NCBI RefSeq assembly: GCF_015711605.1
Contig: NZ_JABTEZ010000005.1
Location: forward strand, 744,001-808,000
DNA: 64,000 nucleotides
Source of the DNA: Planomonospora sp. ID67723
Lineage (GTDB): Bacteria > Actinomycetota > Actinomycetes > Streptosporangiales > Streptosporangiaceae
Direction of reading: 5' to 3'
How positions within the stretch are numbered: the stretch's first letter is position 1; the number at the start of each line of letters is the position of its first letter. Below the pieces are notes generated by a model. That model was given only the letters and a program-made list of their open reading frames with translations, was not told where the DNA came from and made no database searches. The translations under genes and the position numbers were made by a program. Positions 1-7,938 of this stretch are shown one piece after another.

Positions 1-314
1 CCCGGAACGTCGGGCGGTCGCTGCGGTGGATCCGGGACCTGCTGGCCCCCGGCGGGCTGCTGATCGCGACCGAGGCGGTCAGGGAGCACTACCTGGTGCT
101 GGCCACCATGCAGTTCCTGCTGTCCCCCCGGGAGGGGACGCCGGACCTCGGAAGCGGCGACCGGCGCGGCGGGACCGGCCGGGTGTTCCTCACGGGCAGG
201 CAACTGCCCGCCGAGCTGGCGGAGGCGGGTCTGCGGGTGCTGCTCGAGCTGCCGGGCGCGGAATCGCCGCTGGCGGCGCCGGCACAGCATCTGTTCGTGG
301 CCGCCGGCATCTGA
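1..314 (+). CDS. Methyltransferase-like protein, C-terminal fragment (5' end outside window)
   Basis: An open frame enters from the left edge and stops at 314, giving about 103 C-terminal residues. The motif LLAPGGLLIATEA resembles the strand-turn after motif II/III of class I SAM-dependent methyltransferases, as seen in free-standing enzymes and in methyltransferase domains of megasynthases. The tail AAPAQHLFVAAGI is a plausible last beta strand. No motif I is visible because the N-terminus is missing, so substrate and domain context are unknown. It converges on the leftward oxidoreductase gene with a gap of about 50 bp. Confidence 0.55.
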   Translation, partial: RNVGRSLRWIRDLLAPGGLLIATEAVREHYLVLATMQFLLSPREGTPDLGSGDRRGGTGRVFLTGRQLPAELAEAGLRVLLELPGAESPLAAPAQHLFVAAGI

Positions 315-366
315 GCCTGCCGGGTGCGGCGCAGCCGCGATGACCGCGTCTGCGCCGCACCGGAGC

Positions 367-1296
367 TCACGTCGCGGCGAGGTCGACCGGAAGGCCGGCC
401 CGGAACAGCTCCTGCTCCAGCCAGACCGCCGCGCGCACGCCGTCGGCCGCACTCGGGCCCACCAGGGTCACCGGCTCCGGGACGGCCTCGAGGTGGGCGA
501 GATCGCCGGCGGCGTAGACGCCCGCGACGGTGGTCTGGCCGTACTCGTTCACCTTGACGCACCCGTCGGGCAGCAGCTCGCACCCGAGCTGGACGGCCAG
601 GTCGTTGTTCGGCCGGGTGGGTGCGCGGTGGTAGAGCGCCTGCCGCCGCAGGGTCGTGCCGTCGGCGAACCGTATCGTCAGCGCGTCCAGCTCGCCCTCG
701 ATCGCGGTCACCGGGGTCTCGATCACCGGGATGTCCCTGGCCTTGAGCACCGCGGCCACCGGCTCGGGCACGCTGCTCGGCCCGTGGGTGCACAGGACCA
801 CGTCGGTGCTGTACCGGTCGGCCACGTAGGCGGCGAGCATCGCGTCGAAGCCGTTGCCGATGACCGCCAGGACCTTGCCGTCGGTCTCGTACCCGTGGCA
901 GAACGGGCAGTGGAAGACGCTTCCGCCCCAGCGCTCGGCCAGCCCCGGGATGTCGAACGGCACGTCCACCTGGCCGCTCGCCAGCAGGAGCCGGGCCGCC
1001 TCCGCGGTCCTGCCGTCCTCTACCGTGACGGTGAAGGCACCGGATCGCCCGCTCGCCGTACCCGCGCGCCCCCGCCAGATCTCCACCGTCGGGTAGGCGG
1101 CCAGCTCGGCACGGCCGTCCTCCAGCAGCCGGGCCGGTGAGCCGCCGTCGCGTCCCAGGTACATGTGCATCTCCGCGGCCGGCGCGTTGCGCGGACTGCC
1201 GGCGTCGACCACCAGGACCCTTCGCCGCTGCCGCCCGAGCACCAGGGCCGCGCTCAGCCCGGCGGGGCCGCCGCCGGCCACGATCACCTCATACAT
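367..1296 (-). CDS. FAD/NAD(P)-dependent oxidoreductase, thioredoxin-reductase-like with CPFC redox motif
   Basis: This 309-aa protein has the two-dinucleotide-domain fold of thioredoxin reductases. An N-terminal FAD motif AGGGPAG lies at residues 7-13, a redox pair C130-P-F-C133 sits in HCPFCHGYE, an NAD(P) motif follows near residue 147, and a C-terminal AAGD block (GVYAAGDL) binds FAD. The HCxxCHGYE sequence is typical of the dithiol oxidase branch (GliT/HlmI-like) and related stand-alone flavoproteins rather than of classical TrxB, from memory of the family. Its start overlaps the stop of the upstream methyltransferase gene by 8 bp, so the two are probably translationally coupled. A role in thiol or disulfide chemistry is likely; the substrate is unknown. 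Confidence 0.85.
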   Translation of the reverse strand: MYEVIVAGGGPAGLSAALVLGRQRRRVLVVDAGSPRNAPAAEMHMYLGRDGGSPARLLEDGRAELAAYPTVEIWRGRAGTASGRSGAFTVTVEDGRTAEAARLLLASGQVDVPFDIPGLAERWGGSVFHCPFCHGYETDGKVLAVIGNGFDAMLAAYVADRYSTDVVLCTHGPSSVPEPVAAVLKARDIPVIETPVTAIEGELDALTIRFADGTTLRRQALYHRAPTRPNNDLAVQLGCELLPDGCVKVNEYGQTTVAGVYAAGDLAHLEAVPEPVTLVGPSAADGVRAAVWLEQELFRAGLPVDLAAT

Positions 1297-2008
1297 GCGG
1301 ATCCTCCTCGACGATGTACATTCCGAGCTCCTGCGGGCCGGTCGGCGTCAGTCCGAGGCCGTGCTCGGCGAGCTCCTCGCCGAGCGCCCGCTCGCCGAGC
1401 ACCCGCCAGGCGTAGGCCGTCTCGGTCTCGCGGACGAGCAGCTCCCCCTCGTAGACCCGGTAGGCCATGTGCCAGGTGACGCCGCCGGGGCCCGCGGGCT
1501 CCGCCCTGCCCCATCCCTCGTAGCGGTGCCGGCCCAGCCGTACGTCGGCGAACCGGGTCATCGGCACCTCGACCGGCTCGGCGGGGGGCTGCAGGTTCAG
1601 CACCGCACGGCCGCCGGACGCCAGCAGACGCCATAGCGCGCGTCGCTCTTCGGGGGTGAGGTGACCGATGACGTTCATCGCCACCACGCCGCCCAGCCCG
1701 GCCGGAAGGGTGGCCTGCAGCAGCCCCCCGGGCAGCACGGTCACCCGGTCTCGGAGCCCGGGACGTTCGTACACCCGGGCCGCCAGCACCGACCGGAGCG
1801 CGGGAGAGGGCTCGATGGCCACCACCTCGGCATCCGGCAGCGCTTCGGCGATCACCAGGGTGCCCAGCCCGCCGCCCGCGCCGAGATCGACGACCGGGCC
1901 GGGCCCGAACCCCTGCAGCGCCTCCGCGAGCGGGGGGCCCAAGTCGCCCCAGTGCGGAGCCATCATGACGTCGACGAACTCGGCCGACCGTTCGTACGGA
2001 TCAGTCAC
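1289..2008 (-). CDS. Class I SAM-dependent methyltransferase
   Basis: The 239-aa protein has a clear motif I (VDLGAGGGLGTL, about residues 41-52) followed by an acidic residue in VVAIEPSP, the SAM ribose contact. A second core segment is GGVVAMNVIGHL. Translation probably starts at the GTG at 2006-2008 with AAGGGG upstream on the minus strand. It is the first gene of a two-gene leftward operon with the CPFC oxidoreductase. In some actinobacteria these two activities are recalled as a single fused polypeptide, which supports a joint pathway. The acceptor is unknown; O-, N- or S-methylation cannot be told from sequence. Confidence 0.8.
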   Translation of the reverse strand: MTDPYERSAEFVDVMMAPHWGDLGPPLAEALQGFGPGPVVDLGAGGGLGTLVIAEALPDAEVVAIEPSPALRSVLAARVYERPGLRDRVTVLPGGLLQATLPAGLGGVVAMNVIGHLTPEERRALWRLLASGGRAVLNLQPPAEPVEVPMTRFADVRLGRHRYEGWGRAEPAGPGGVTWHMAYRVYEGELLVRETETAYAWRVLGERALGEELAEHGLGLTPTGPQELGMYIVEEDPHV

Positions 2009-2024
2009 TCGCGCCCCTTCTAAG

Positions 2025-2042
2025 GAAACTGATAACGGTTTC
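2025..2042. promoter_or_regulatory. Imperfect palindrome upstream of the methyltransferase/oxidoreductase operon
   Basis: GAAACTGATAACGGTTTC is an 18-bp dyad with 7 of 9 positions matching, 17-34 bp upstream of the methyltransferase GTG. The surroundings are locally A+T-rich, so it is a plausible operator or promoter element. No regulator gene lies next to it. A Zur-type box was considered but the fit is poor. Confidence 0.35.
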
Positions 2043-2494
2043 TATTTTCATGGGCCCCCGAACAGAGCGTCAAGGGGAAACGCGATCGAGTGGATCTGCC
2101 GTGCATGAAGACTTCGAAGCGATCCGAGGCCGGTCGGGCGCGCCGGAGAGACCGCAGGCCACCCGCGGACGCCGGAAGCCCACGGCCCGCTCGGCACGGG
2201 GCGCCGCCCTGACGAGGTGCGCTCGCCGGCCGGACCCGGCCCTCGACGGCGTCGAGCGCCGCGCGGGTCCTGGATCGGATTCCGCGGTCGGCACGATCTG
2301 GCCTCGAAGAGATCGGAGCCTTCCGCCGATGGGACGGAAGGCTCCGAGGGTGCTCTCCGGTGTGACCGGGTTCGCCGGAGCTGGAACGCCGGCAGGCGTG
2401 CTCGGTGGCGGTGTGATGGATGTTCAGCACCCGCAGACCTCACACCGCGAATGCGGACGTACCTGTCAGGCGATCGGCTCGGGCGCCGCCACTT
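2043..2494. other. Intergenic stretch without a convincing gene
   Basis: Short frames on both strands here are arginine-, proline- and serine-rich and look like shadow translations of G+C-rich DNA. The only structure seen is the hairpin at 2314-2346. Confidence 0.5.
2314..2346. terminator. 12-bp perfect hairpin
   Basis: CGGAGCCTTCCG and CGGAAGGCTCCG form a perfect 12-bp stem around a 9-nt loop. There is no T-run on either side. It lies 150 bp downstream of the small leftward gene ending at 2495 and may end that transcript. Confidence 0.45.
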
Positions 2495-2710
2495 TCACGA
2501 AAGCGGACGATGCGCTACGTGGTGCCGGTGACGCGTGGGCTCGGGCTCAGCGCCGCGGGCGAGAGTCAGCCGCACCTGCTGCCGGGCTTGGTGCTCCCGA
2601 AGGGTGGTCTCCTTGCCGGAGTTCGTCCGGAAGGACTTGCTGTCTCGGGTGGACCGGCGGCCCTTCTGCTCCAGGAACCGGAATGGTCTGGTGTTGTCCG
2701 TACGGCTCAT
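2495..2710 (-). CDS. Small basic protein with MSRTD-TRP N-terminus
   Basis: This 71-aa arginine-rich protein starts at an ATG preceded by AGGAGGT at ideal spacing (AGGAGGTGCACG-ATG on the minus strand), the strongest ribosome-binding site in this part of the window. The N-terminus MSRTDNTRPFRF resembles a group of small actinobacterial hypothetical proteins beginning MSRTDKTRP, recalled from genome annotation. No enzymatic motif, cysteine cluster or membrane segment is present, and the many Arg, Lys and His suggest nucleic acid or ribosome binding. A possible -10 (TATGGT, complement of 2742-2747) would give a leader of about 25 nt. Function unknown. Confidence 0.6.
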   Translation of the reverse strand: MSRTDNTRPFRFLEQKGRRSTRDSKSFRTNSGKETTLREHQARQQVRLTLARGAEPEPTRHRHHVAHRPLS

Positions 2711-2839
2711 CGTGCACCTCCTGGGTGCTAGCCACTTTTCGACCATACACCTGTCCGAGGCCCGGGAGGTGAACGGTCGTGACGTGCGCCTTCGCCGCGG
2801 CCGAGGCGGGTCCCCGGCACGGCGGCGTCCGGAAACACT

Positions 2840-2865
2840 CGATTCCGGAAATCGTGAGGTAGGTT
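2840..2865 (+). promoter_or_regulatory. Possible promoter/operator of the DUF5994 gene
   Basis: CGATT-CCGGA-AATCG (2840-2854) is a 5+5 bp inverted repeat, followed by TAGGTT (2860-2865), which fits the actinobacterial -10 pattern TAnnnT. The leader to the ATG at 2970 would be about 100 nt. The -35 region is unclear. Confidence 0.25.
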
Positions 2866-2969
2866 GGAGACACCGAGGACACCTCGTGCGTTGGCACTCA
2901 GGTCGGCGTCGCCCCCGGCGATCACCGCTACCGGCCCTGTTCGGAAGGGCCTGGACGGGGCAGGCGACC

Positions 2970-3557
2970 ATGACGCCAGCACTTCCTTCGCAACTGGCGC
3001 CGCTGGGCGCCGTCTCCGCCTCCCTCCCTCAAGCCGATTCTCCGCTGCGGCTCAGTCTCCACCCGGTGCTGGATCGAAGAGCGGTGGTGGACGGGGCGTG
3101 GTGGCCCTACTCCCACGACGCGACCGCCGAACTGCCCGGCCTCATCGCCGCCGTCGACCGGCTGCTCGGTCGGGTCACGCTGCGGGTCGGTGTGCACCAG
3201 GACGCGTGGGAGCGCATCCCGCGCAGCATCCCGGCACGCGGGCGGCACATCCGGGTCGGCTGGTTCCGCTACGCCGACTCCCGAATGATCACTCTGGTCT
3301 TCGCGGCCGCCGAACCGGTCGTCTTGCTCATCATCCCGCCGGGTGCCGCGACCGGCCCCGCCGAGGCCACCCTCAAGCTCACCGCCCAGGACACCACCGG
3401 CTTGACTCCCGACGACATCGTCACCCTCGCCCATCTGCCGCACGATCCCGTTTTCCGCGCGACGGCCGCCAGCCCGGCCTCCTGGGCTGACGAGGGCGGG
3501 CGGGTAACCGGGCAGGAGGCTCCGGTCCCCGTCAGACGACCGCCGGCGCCGGTGTGA
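2970..3557 (+). CDS. DUF5994 family protein
   Basis: The 195-aa protein carries the hallmarks of DUF5994, a family of small cytosolic actinobacterial proteins: LSLHPVLDRRAVVDGAWWPYS near residue 30, a central ELPGLIAAVDRLLGRV, and RVGWFRYADSRMITLVF around residue 95. The frame is open further upstream, but family similarity begins only near residue 25 of this start, so the ATG at 2970 is preferred; its ribosome-binding site is weak. In other actinomycetes such genes often lie near STAS or anti-sigma genes, as here, which hints at a stress or sigma-B-like network (inference). Biochemical function is unknown. Confidence 0.75.
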   Translation: MTPALPSQLAPLGAVSASLPQADSPLRLSLHPVLDRRAVVDGAWWPYSHDATAELPGLIAAVDRLLGRVTLRVGVHQDAWERIPRSIPARGRHIRVGWFRYADSRMITLVFAAAEPVVLLIIPPGAATGPAEATLKLTAQDTTGLTPDDIVTLAHLPHDPVFRATAASPASWADEGGRVTGQEAPVPVRRPPAPV

Positions 3558-3675
3558 CCCATGTGCCGCCTGCCGGCCGGATCGAGCGGTTCAGGTACCG
3601 CCCATTTCGGCGGCGAATCGATCTCCGGCCGGCAGGCATCCAGCTCATTTCATCTGCTTCGAAGAGGAGACTTCC

Positions 3676-3999
3676 ATGACCGCCATCGACACCGCCCCGC
3701 TCGGCGGGGCGGGCGCGTCGGCGCCCACCTGCGTGCACCTGTCCGGAGACATCGACATCTTCACCACAGCGCAGCTGCGCCGGAAACTGCTGAACACGCT
3801 CAACTACAGCACCGGTCTGCTCACCTTGGACCTGTCCCGGGTCACCTTCTGCGGCGCCGGCGGACTGGGCGTGCTGCTCGGTGTGCAAGGCCGCGCCCGG
3901 GCCCTGGGCATCACGCTGGCCTTGACCGGCGTCCCCCCGTTCATGACCCGGCTGCTGCGGGTCTCGGGTCTGGACCACCGCTTCCCGATCGTGGCGTGA
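3676..3999 (+). CDS. STAS-domain protein (anti-sigma factor antagonist-like) lacking the phospho-serine
   Basis: At 107 aa this is a single STAS domain: HLSGDIDIFTTAQLRRKL at residues 21-38 and LDLSRVTFCGAGGLGVLLG at 51-69. Antagonists of the SpoIIAA type bind an anti-sigma kinase and release a sigma factor, and are switched off by phosphorylation of a serine in FxDSSGLG. Here that segment reads FCGAGGLG (residues 58-65), so both the Asp and the Ser are replaced. The protein may act constitutively or bind another partner. A GAGGAG ribosome-binding site sits 7 nt before the ATG. No anti-sigma kinase or sigma factor gene is adjacent. Confidence 0.85.
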   Translation: MTAIDTAPLGGAGASAPTCVHLSGDIDIFTTAQLRRKLLNTLNYSTGLLTLDLSRVTFCGAGGLGVLLGVQGRARALGITLALTGVPPFMTRLLRVSGLDHRFPIVA

Positions 4000-4144
4000 C
4001 CGGCGGCGTGGAGCGCGACCCTCGCCGGCGCGGGTCATGCCGGGAGCCCGCCGTTCTCACGATCCGCCACGCCCGTGCGGGCCGGTGCCGCCCGGGTCGC
4101 TGCCGGCCGAGGCTCCCGGCCGCCGTCCGGTGACGCCTCGTTCG

Positions 4145-5713
4145 TCATTCGGCTGGTTCCGGCGATGGATCGTGCCGGGTACCGACGGTGTGTTCCGGGG
4201 CATGCGAGCACGCGTCGAGCACGTCGGGTGCGTCCGCCGGCGGCACCGTGTGATCAGGGACGGGCGGTTCACCGGCGGAGGCGGCGCCGTCGATGAGACG
4301 GGTGGAGCTTGAGCCGTCGGGGGAGGGGACCTCGCGCCAGCCCGGAGGCCAGCTGCGCAGGATGCCGGGAGCGGTGTGCACCCGCGCCTCCCAGAGAGCG
4401 GGCGCGGTATCGAAAGCGGCGTCCTGGAAGGACGCGGGGCCGGAGAACTCCGCTTCCCGGAAGACGGCCTCGCCGGCGAACGCGGCCGCGCTGAAAAACG
4501 CTTCGGCCCCGAACCGGGCACCGCGGAAGACGGCCAGACCCCTGAAGACGGACCGGCTGAAGAGCGCGCTGCCCGTGAAGGCCACGCCCCTGAAATCGGC
4601 CCGTTGAGCGAAGACGGTTTCCCGGAACACCGTTTCGCCCTCGAACAGCGCCTCCTGGAAACAGGCTTTGTAATCGGCGGTATCCCAGTCGGCGGTACCG
4701 GTGAATACGGCTCCCGCGAACATGGTCCTTCCACCGAAGGCGGCCCGGTCGAAGCGGGCGAACCCTTCGAAGACGACGTTGCCGAATCCGGCCCCGCGCA
4801 TCCGGCAGTCGATCAGGTCCAGCTTGACCAGCCACGCGCCGGTGAGATCGAGGTCGATGCCAGGCCAGAACGTGGCCGGAGGCGACTGCTCGGATCGGCT
4901 CCAGCGCAGGTGGTCACGGAGGATCCGCTGCGCCGCGATGCGGACCTGAAGCTCCTGGGGGTCGATGAGCGCCCGGAGTTCCCGCTCCCGGGCATCCGGT
5001 CTTCTCCGGTCCGGAGGGCCGCCGTCGGCCTCGGCGGACTGTGCCCGTGCGGGATCGGTGAGCACAGGAGGCATGCGCAGGTAAGCGCAGATCACATCCA
5101 CGATCGTCTGGCGGTGTTCGGGATTGTGCTGGGCGACGCGTTCCAGGGCGTACAGCCCGGCCAGGCGCACCGCGGCCTTGTCGTGCCCGAGCTGGTCGGC
5201 GGCCTTGGTGTACAGCTCGGTCACGCGTTTCTCGGCGGCGTCGTACTCCTGGTAGGCCTGGGTCCGCTCGCCCAGCCACTGACGGCGCACCCCCAGCAGG
5301 AGTGCCACCAGCCCGGCGGCGCCGGCGCCCACGGTCAGACCGGTCTTGACCGCGTCCAGCCGCAGCTCGACACGCTTGGCGGCGTCCGGCGCGGTGTCGG
5401 CCAGGGTCAGCAGGACCGCCGTGGCGCCCCACATGGAGACGACGATGAGTACGACTCCGGTCAGCACCCACCACCACGACAGCACGCGCAGTTCCGTACG
5501 ATCACCCCGCCGGGGCCCGCCCAGCGCCAGGCCCAGACCGGTGGTGGCCAGCACCACGGCTGTCAGGGCGAGCGCACTCCAGGCCGGGACGTAGGGGGCC
5601 GCCTCCGTCCCGGCCCGTCCGGCCGGCAGCGCGACCCCGGCCGCCGACGCGGCCGCGATGAGCAAGACCACCCCGGCCGTCCTCCGCCCGGCCCGTCCTC
5701 CCCGCCGTTTCAT
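4145..5713 (-). CDS. Membrane-anchored pentapeptide-repeat protein
   Basis: This 522-aa protein has four hydrophobic segments in the first ~145 residues (near 13-30, 44-64, 80-105 and 122-142), then a charged linker (QEYDAAEKRVTELYTKAADQLG). The C-terminal half from ~280 to 430 is made of pentapeptide repeats of the A(N/D)LxF type, such as ARFDRAAFGGRTMFAGAVF. These fold as a right-handed quadrilateral beta-helix. The layout of membrane anchor, ADQLG..KAAVRLAGLYALERVA helical segment and repeats is common in actinobacteria. Function is not known; this is not a Qnr-like DNA mimic, given the membrane part. It converges with the STAS gene. Confidence 0.8.
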   Translation of the reverse strand: MKRRGGRAGRRTAGVVLLIAAASAAGVALPAGRAGTEAAPYVPAWSALALTAVVLATTGLGLALGGPRRGDRTELRVLSWWWVLTGVVLIVVSMWGATAVLLTLADTAPDAAKRVELRLDAVKTGLTVGAGAAGLVALLLGVRRQWLGERTQAYQEYDAAEKRVTELYTKAADQLGHDKAAVRLAGLYALERVAQHNPEHRQTIVDVICAYLRMPPVLTDPARAQSAEADGGPPDRRRPDARERELRALIDPQELQVRIAAQRILRDHLRWSRSEQSPPATFWPGIDLDLTGAWLVKLDLIDCRMRGAGFGNVVFEGFARFDRAAFGGRTMFAGAVFTGTADWDTADYKACFQEALFEGETVFRETVFAQRADFRGVAFTGSALFSRSVFRGLAVFRGARFGAEAFFSAAAFAGEAVFREAEFSGPASFQDAAFDTAPALWEARVHTAPGILRSWPPGWREVPSPDGSSSTRLIDGAASAGEPPVPDHTVPPADAPDVLDACSHAPEHTVGTRHDPSPEPAE

Positions 5714-5924
5714 GGGTCAACTCCAGCGCACTCCCGCAGGAGCTGTCTACCGGTGCGAGGGCAGGGCGGCATCGGAGCATCAGCGAGCCCGATGAGAGCT
5801 GACGGGCCTGCCTCAGGCAGACTCGAACCGGGTGGCCAACCGGCAGGTGAGCACTCAGGCCGTTCTGCCCGTCGACGGTGACGGCCGCCTCCGCGAGAGC
5901 GCACCCACACGATGACCATCCCCT

Positions 5925-6077
5925 GTGACCGCGCAGGTGACCGCGCAGGTGACCGGACTGATCGCCATAGCGCTGCTGCTGGGCGTCATGCTCGCTCTGG
6001 GGGCATGGTGGCTGTTGGCGAAGGGGTGGGACGCCCTGCTGGACGCTCTGCCGATATGGCTGCCTCATACCCGTTAG
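5925..6077 (+). CDS. Possible small single-span membrane protein
   Basis: A GTG-started frame of 50 codons reads VTAQVTAQVTG, then a clear hydrophobic helix (LIAIALLLGVMLALGAWWLLA), then an amphipathic tail ending PIWLPHTR. The start lies in an internal repeat: the 12-nt unit GTGACCGCGCAG occurs twice in tandem plus half a copy, giving three possible GTG starts (5925, 5937, 5949). No clear ribosome-binding site is present. It is supported only by its well-formed transmembrane segment and the absence of any other gene between the pentapeptide and zinc-ribbon-like genes. Confidence 0.3.
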   Translation: MTAQVTAQVTGLIAIALLLGVMLALGAWWLLAKGWDALLDALPIWLPHTR

Positions 6078-6360
6078 CGAACGCGAATCGCGATGCGGTG
6101 GCGGCCGTCGGGGCCGCCGGTCTCGAAGCCGGTCACCATCTGCCCGTCGGAGGCGTGCACGAACGCCGTCGACAGCGGCGGCGGTGTTCGGATCTCCGGC
6201 CTCCTGGGGTCGCGACCGGTTCGTACACCAACGTGTCGGACAGGGAAGGAAGCCAAGGCCTGCAGCCTCGGCCACTTCCACGGACGCGACCTGCGCCGGG
6301 CGCTGATCATCATGGCGTCCGCGCCGGGAACGCCGACCCGGTTGTCGCGTGGTGACCGCG
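6078..6360. other. Intergenic, possible gene remnant
   Basis: No convincing gene is seen. A minus-strand frame ends near 6074 with a stretch (AFVHASDGQMVTGFE) that looks protein-like next to otherwise non-coding-looking translation, so an eroded gene is possible. No repeats or hairpins stood out. Confidence 0.3.
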
Positions 6361-6696
6361 CTAGCCGGAGAACCTCTTCGCGAGGTCCCGGGCCCATTGC
6401 GCGGCCTCGGCCGCCTGGTCGCCGGTGAGGGGGGCGCCGGGCATCCGGCTCAGGCGCTCCACCTGCTCGGCGAAGCGCAGGTACTCCCGGTGAGCGTGTT
6501 CCCGGCAGGCCAGGCAGGTGACGCTTTCCGGACGGTGAGAGGTCATCGCATAGGGGACCTGGAGCCCGCAGCCGGTCGTGACGACACTCGGCGCGTCGGG
6601 CACGAGCCCCAACGACGACACGATCACATTGCGGAAGGCGGCACCGGACTGCATCACCTTCTGCTCGACGTGGATGTGCGGATCTGTCTCGCTCAT
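6361..6696 (-). CDS. Hypothetical protein with CxxC zinc-ribbon-like motif
   Basis: This 111-aa soluble protein has Cys43 in TTGCGLQVPYAM and CLAC in ESVTCLACREHAHREYLRF, with several nearby histidines. The spacing suggests a treble-clef or ribbon-type zinc site similar to the short 'C..VPYA..RPESVTCLAC' domain of actinobacterial proteins. The rest is predicted helical with many charged residues. GGAGG lies 10 nt upstream of the ATG on the minus strand. It stands alone between the WYL regulator and an intergenic region. Function unknown; DNA or metal binding is only a guess. Confidence 0.65.
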   Translation of the reverse strand: MSETDPHIHVEQKVMQSGAAFRNVIVSSLGLVPDAPSVVTTGCGLQVPYAMTSHRPESVTCLACREHAHREYLRFAEQVERLSRMPGAPLTGDQAAEAAQWARDLAKRFSG

Positions 6697-6831
6697 CTGC
6701 GTGCGTGCCTCCGTCCGAGTCGCCCCGGAATCAGACTAATGCGTTGACCACTCAGGTTCACCGGCGTTCACATCCTGCGAAACGCTCTCGATTACGCCGC
6801 AGGTATGACACCAGGCTGACCCCGTCGCTGT

Positions 6832-7854
6832 TCACGGCGAGGCCGGGCCCCGCATCTTCAGCGGTCTCCCCGACCGCGCCGCACCCCGGGCGGCCCGGGC
6901 GCTGAGCTCCCTGAGGTAGTCGATGAGCTCCGGGGGCTCGTGCACCTCGAACTCATGCCCGAGCATCACCAGCGACTGGGCGAGCCAGGGCAGCGTGTCG
7001 GTGTGGCTGCGCACCCGGCAGGTGTGATCGTCGATCGGTTCGACGTCACCGGGCTTGTCACCCAGACGCCCGGTGACCTGTGCCGCCGGCGCGCGCACGG
7101 TGACGACCGCGGTGTAGGTCGGGACGAGTGAGTAGAGCCTGCCGGTCACGAACTCGGCCGCGTCCTCGGCCGGGAGTTCGCGCGGCGCGTACCGCTGCCC
7201 GGTGGGACGCGGCTCCCGCACGCGGTCGACCCGGAAGATGCGCCAGCCGTCGCGGTCGAGATCGTAGGCCACCAGATACCAGCGCCGACCGGTGGGAACG
7301 AGGTGGTAGGGCTCCACCAGCCGACGGGTCTCACCGCCGTCGGCGGCCTCGTACGCGAATCGCAGCCGCTCGTGGTTGGCGGCGGCTGCGGCGAGCGAGG
7401 TCAGGTCCTCCGGGTCGACGCTCGACCGGCCCGCGTTCGGCGCCATCGGCACCGTCGCGGCGCTGAGCGCCCTGACCCGGCGGCGCAGGCGGGAGGGCAG
7501 CACCTGCTCCAGCTTGGCCATCGCGCGTACGGAGGCCTCACCGATGCCGTCCACGGGATGCCCGGCCGCCGTACGCAGGCCGACCGCGATCGCCACCGCC
7601 TCCTCGTCGTCCAGCAGGAGCGGCGGCATCGCGGTGCCGGCGATCAGGCGGTAGCCGCCCACGGCGCCCATGGTGACCTCCACCGGGTAACCGAGCTCCC
7701 GGAGCCGGTTGATGTCGCGGCGGATCGTGCGCGGGCTCACCTTCAGCCGCCGGGCCAGCTCGCTGCCGGGCCATTCGCGTGGCATCTGCAGCAGGGACAG
7801 CAGGCTCAGCAGCCGGGCGGGAGTGTCGCTCACGACATCCATCATGCCGTGCAT
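6832..7854 (-). CDS. WYL-domain transcriptional regulator (DeoR-type HTH)
   Basis: The 340-aa protein has an N-terminal HTH_11/DeoR-type winged helix ([19 protein letters not shown], ~residues 34-52), then a WYL domain with [23 protein letters not shown] (~residues 177-199) and a WCX-like C-terminus. WYL domains bind ligands or nucleic acid and tune such repressors or activators. It is transcribed divergently from the epoxide hydrolase gene with 84 bp between starts, which suggests it controls that gene and itself. Several starts (ATG at 7854 or codons 4-5, GTG at codon 8) are possible. Confidence 0.88.
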   Translation of the reverse strand: MHGMMDVVSDTPARLLSLLSLLQMPREWPGSELARRLKVSPRTIRRDINRLRELGYPVEVTMGAVGGYRLIAGTAMPPLLLDDEEAVAIAVGLRTAAGHPVDGIGEASVRAMAKLEQVLPSRLRRRVRALSAATVPMAPNAGRSSVDPEDLTSLAAAAANHERLRFAYEAADGGETRRLVEPYHLVPTGRRWYLVAYDLDRDGWRIFRVDRVREPRPTGQRYAPRELPAEDAAEFVTGRLYSLVPTYTAVVTVRAPAAQVTGRLGDKPGDVEPIDDHTCRVRSHTDTLPWLAQSLVMLGHEFEVHEPPELIDYLRELSARAARGAARSGRPLKMRGPASP

Positions 7855-7938
7855 CTAGGCCATGAACTGTCCTATATGCCGCCTAATGTCGAGGACGTCG
7901 CCGCAGATCGCGGCCGGCCAAGCCGATTGAGGAGTGCC
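7855..7938. promoter_or_regulatory. Divergent promoter region, WYL regulator / epoxide hydrolase
   Basis: The 84-bp gap is more A+T-rich than the flanks. It holds -10-like hexamers for both directions (TATATG near 7873 and TAATGT at 7884-7889 for the + strand). No obvious symmetric operator was recognised. Confidence 0.3.

Noticed and set aside
2020-2045. Zur-box interpretation of the AACGGTTTC dyad
   Set aside because: The 7-1-7 Zur symmetry fits at only 4 of 7 positions, and no zinc-related gene lies next to it.
4376-5881. 501-aa plus-strand frame opposite the pentapeptide-repeat gene
   Set aside because: Mirror of the repeat region; the repetitive Gly/Glu/Pro product is explained by the minus-strand repeats.
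6074-6397. 107-aa minus-strand frame ending in ASDGQMVTGFE-type sequence
   Set aside because: Only the last ~30 residues look protein-like; no start signal or family could be assigned. Kept only as a possible remnant.
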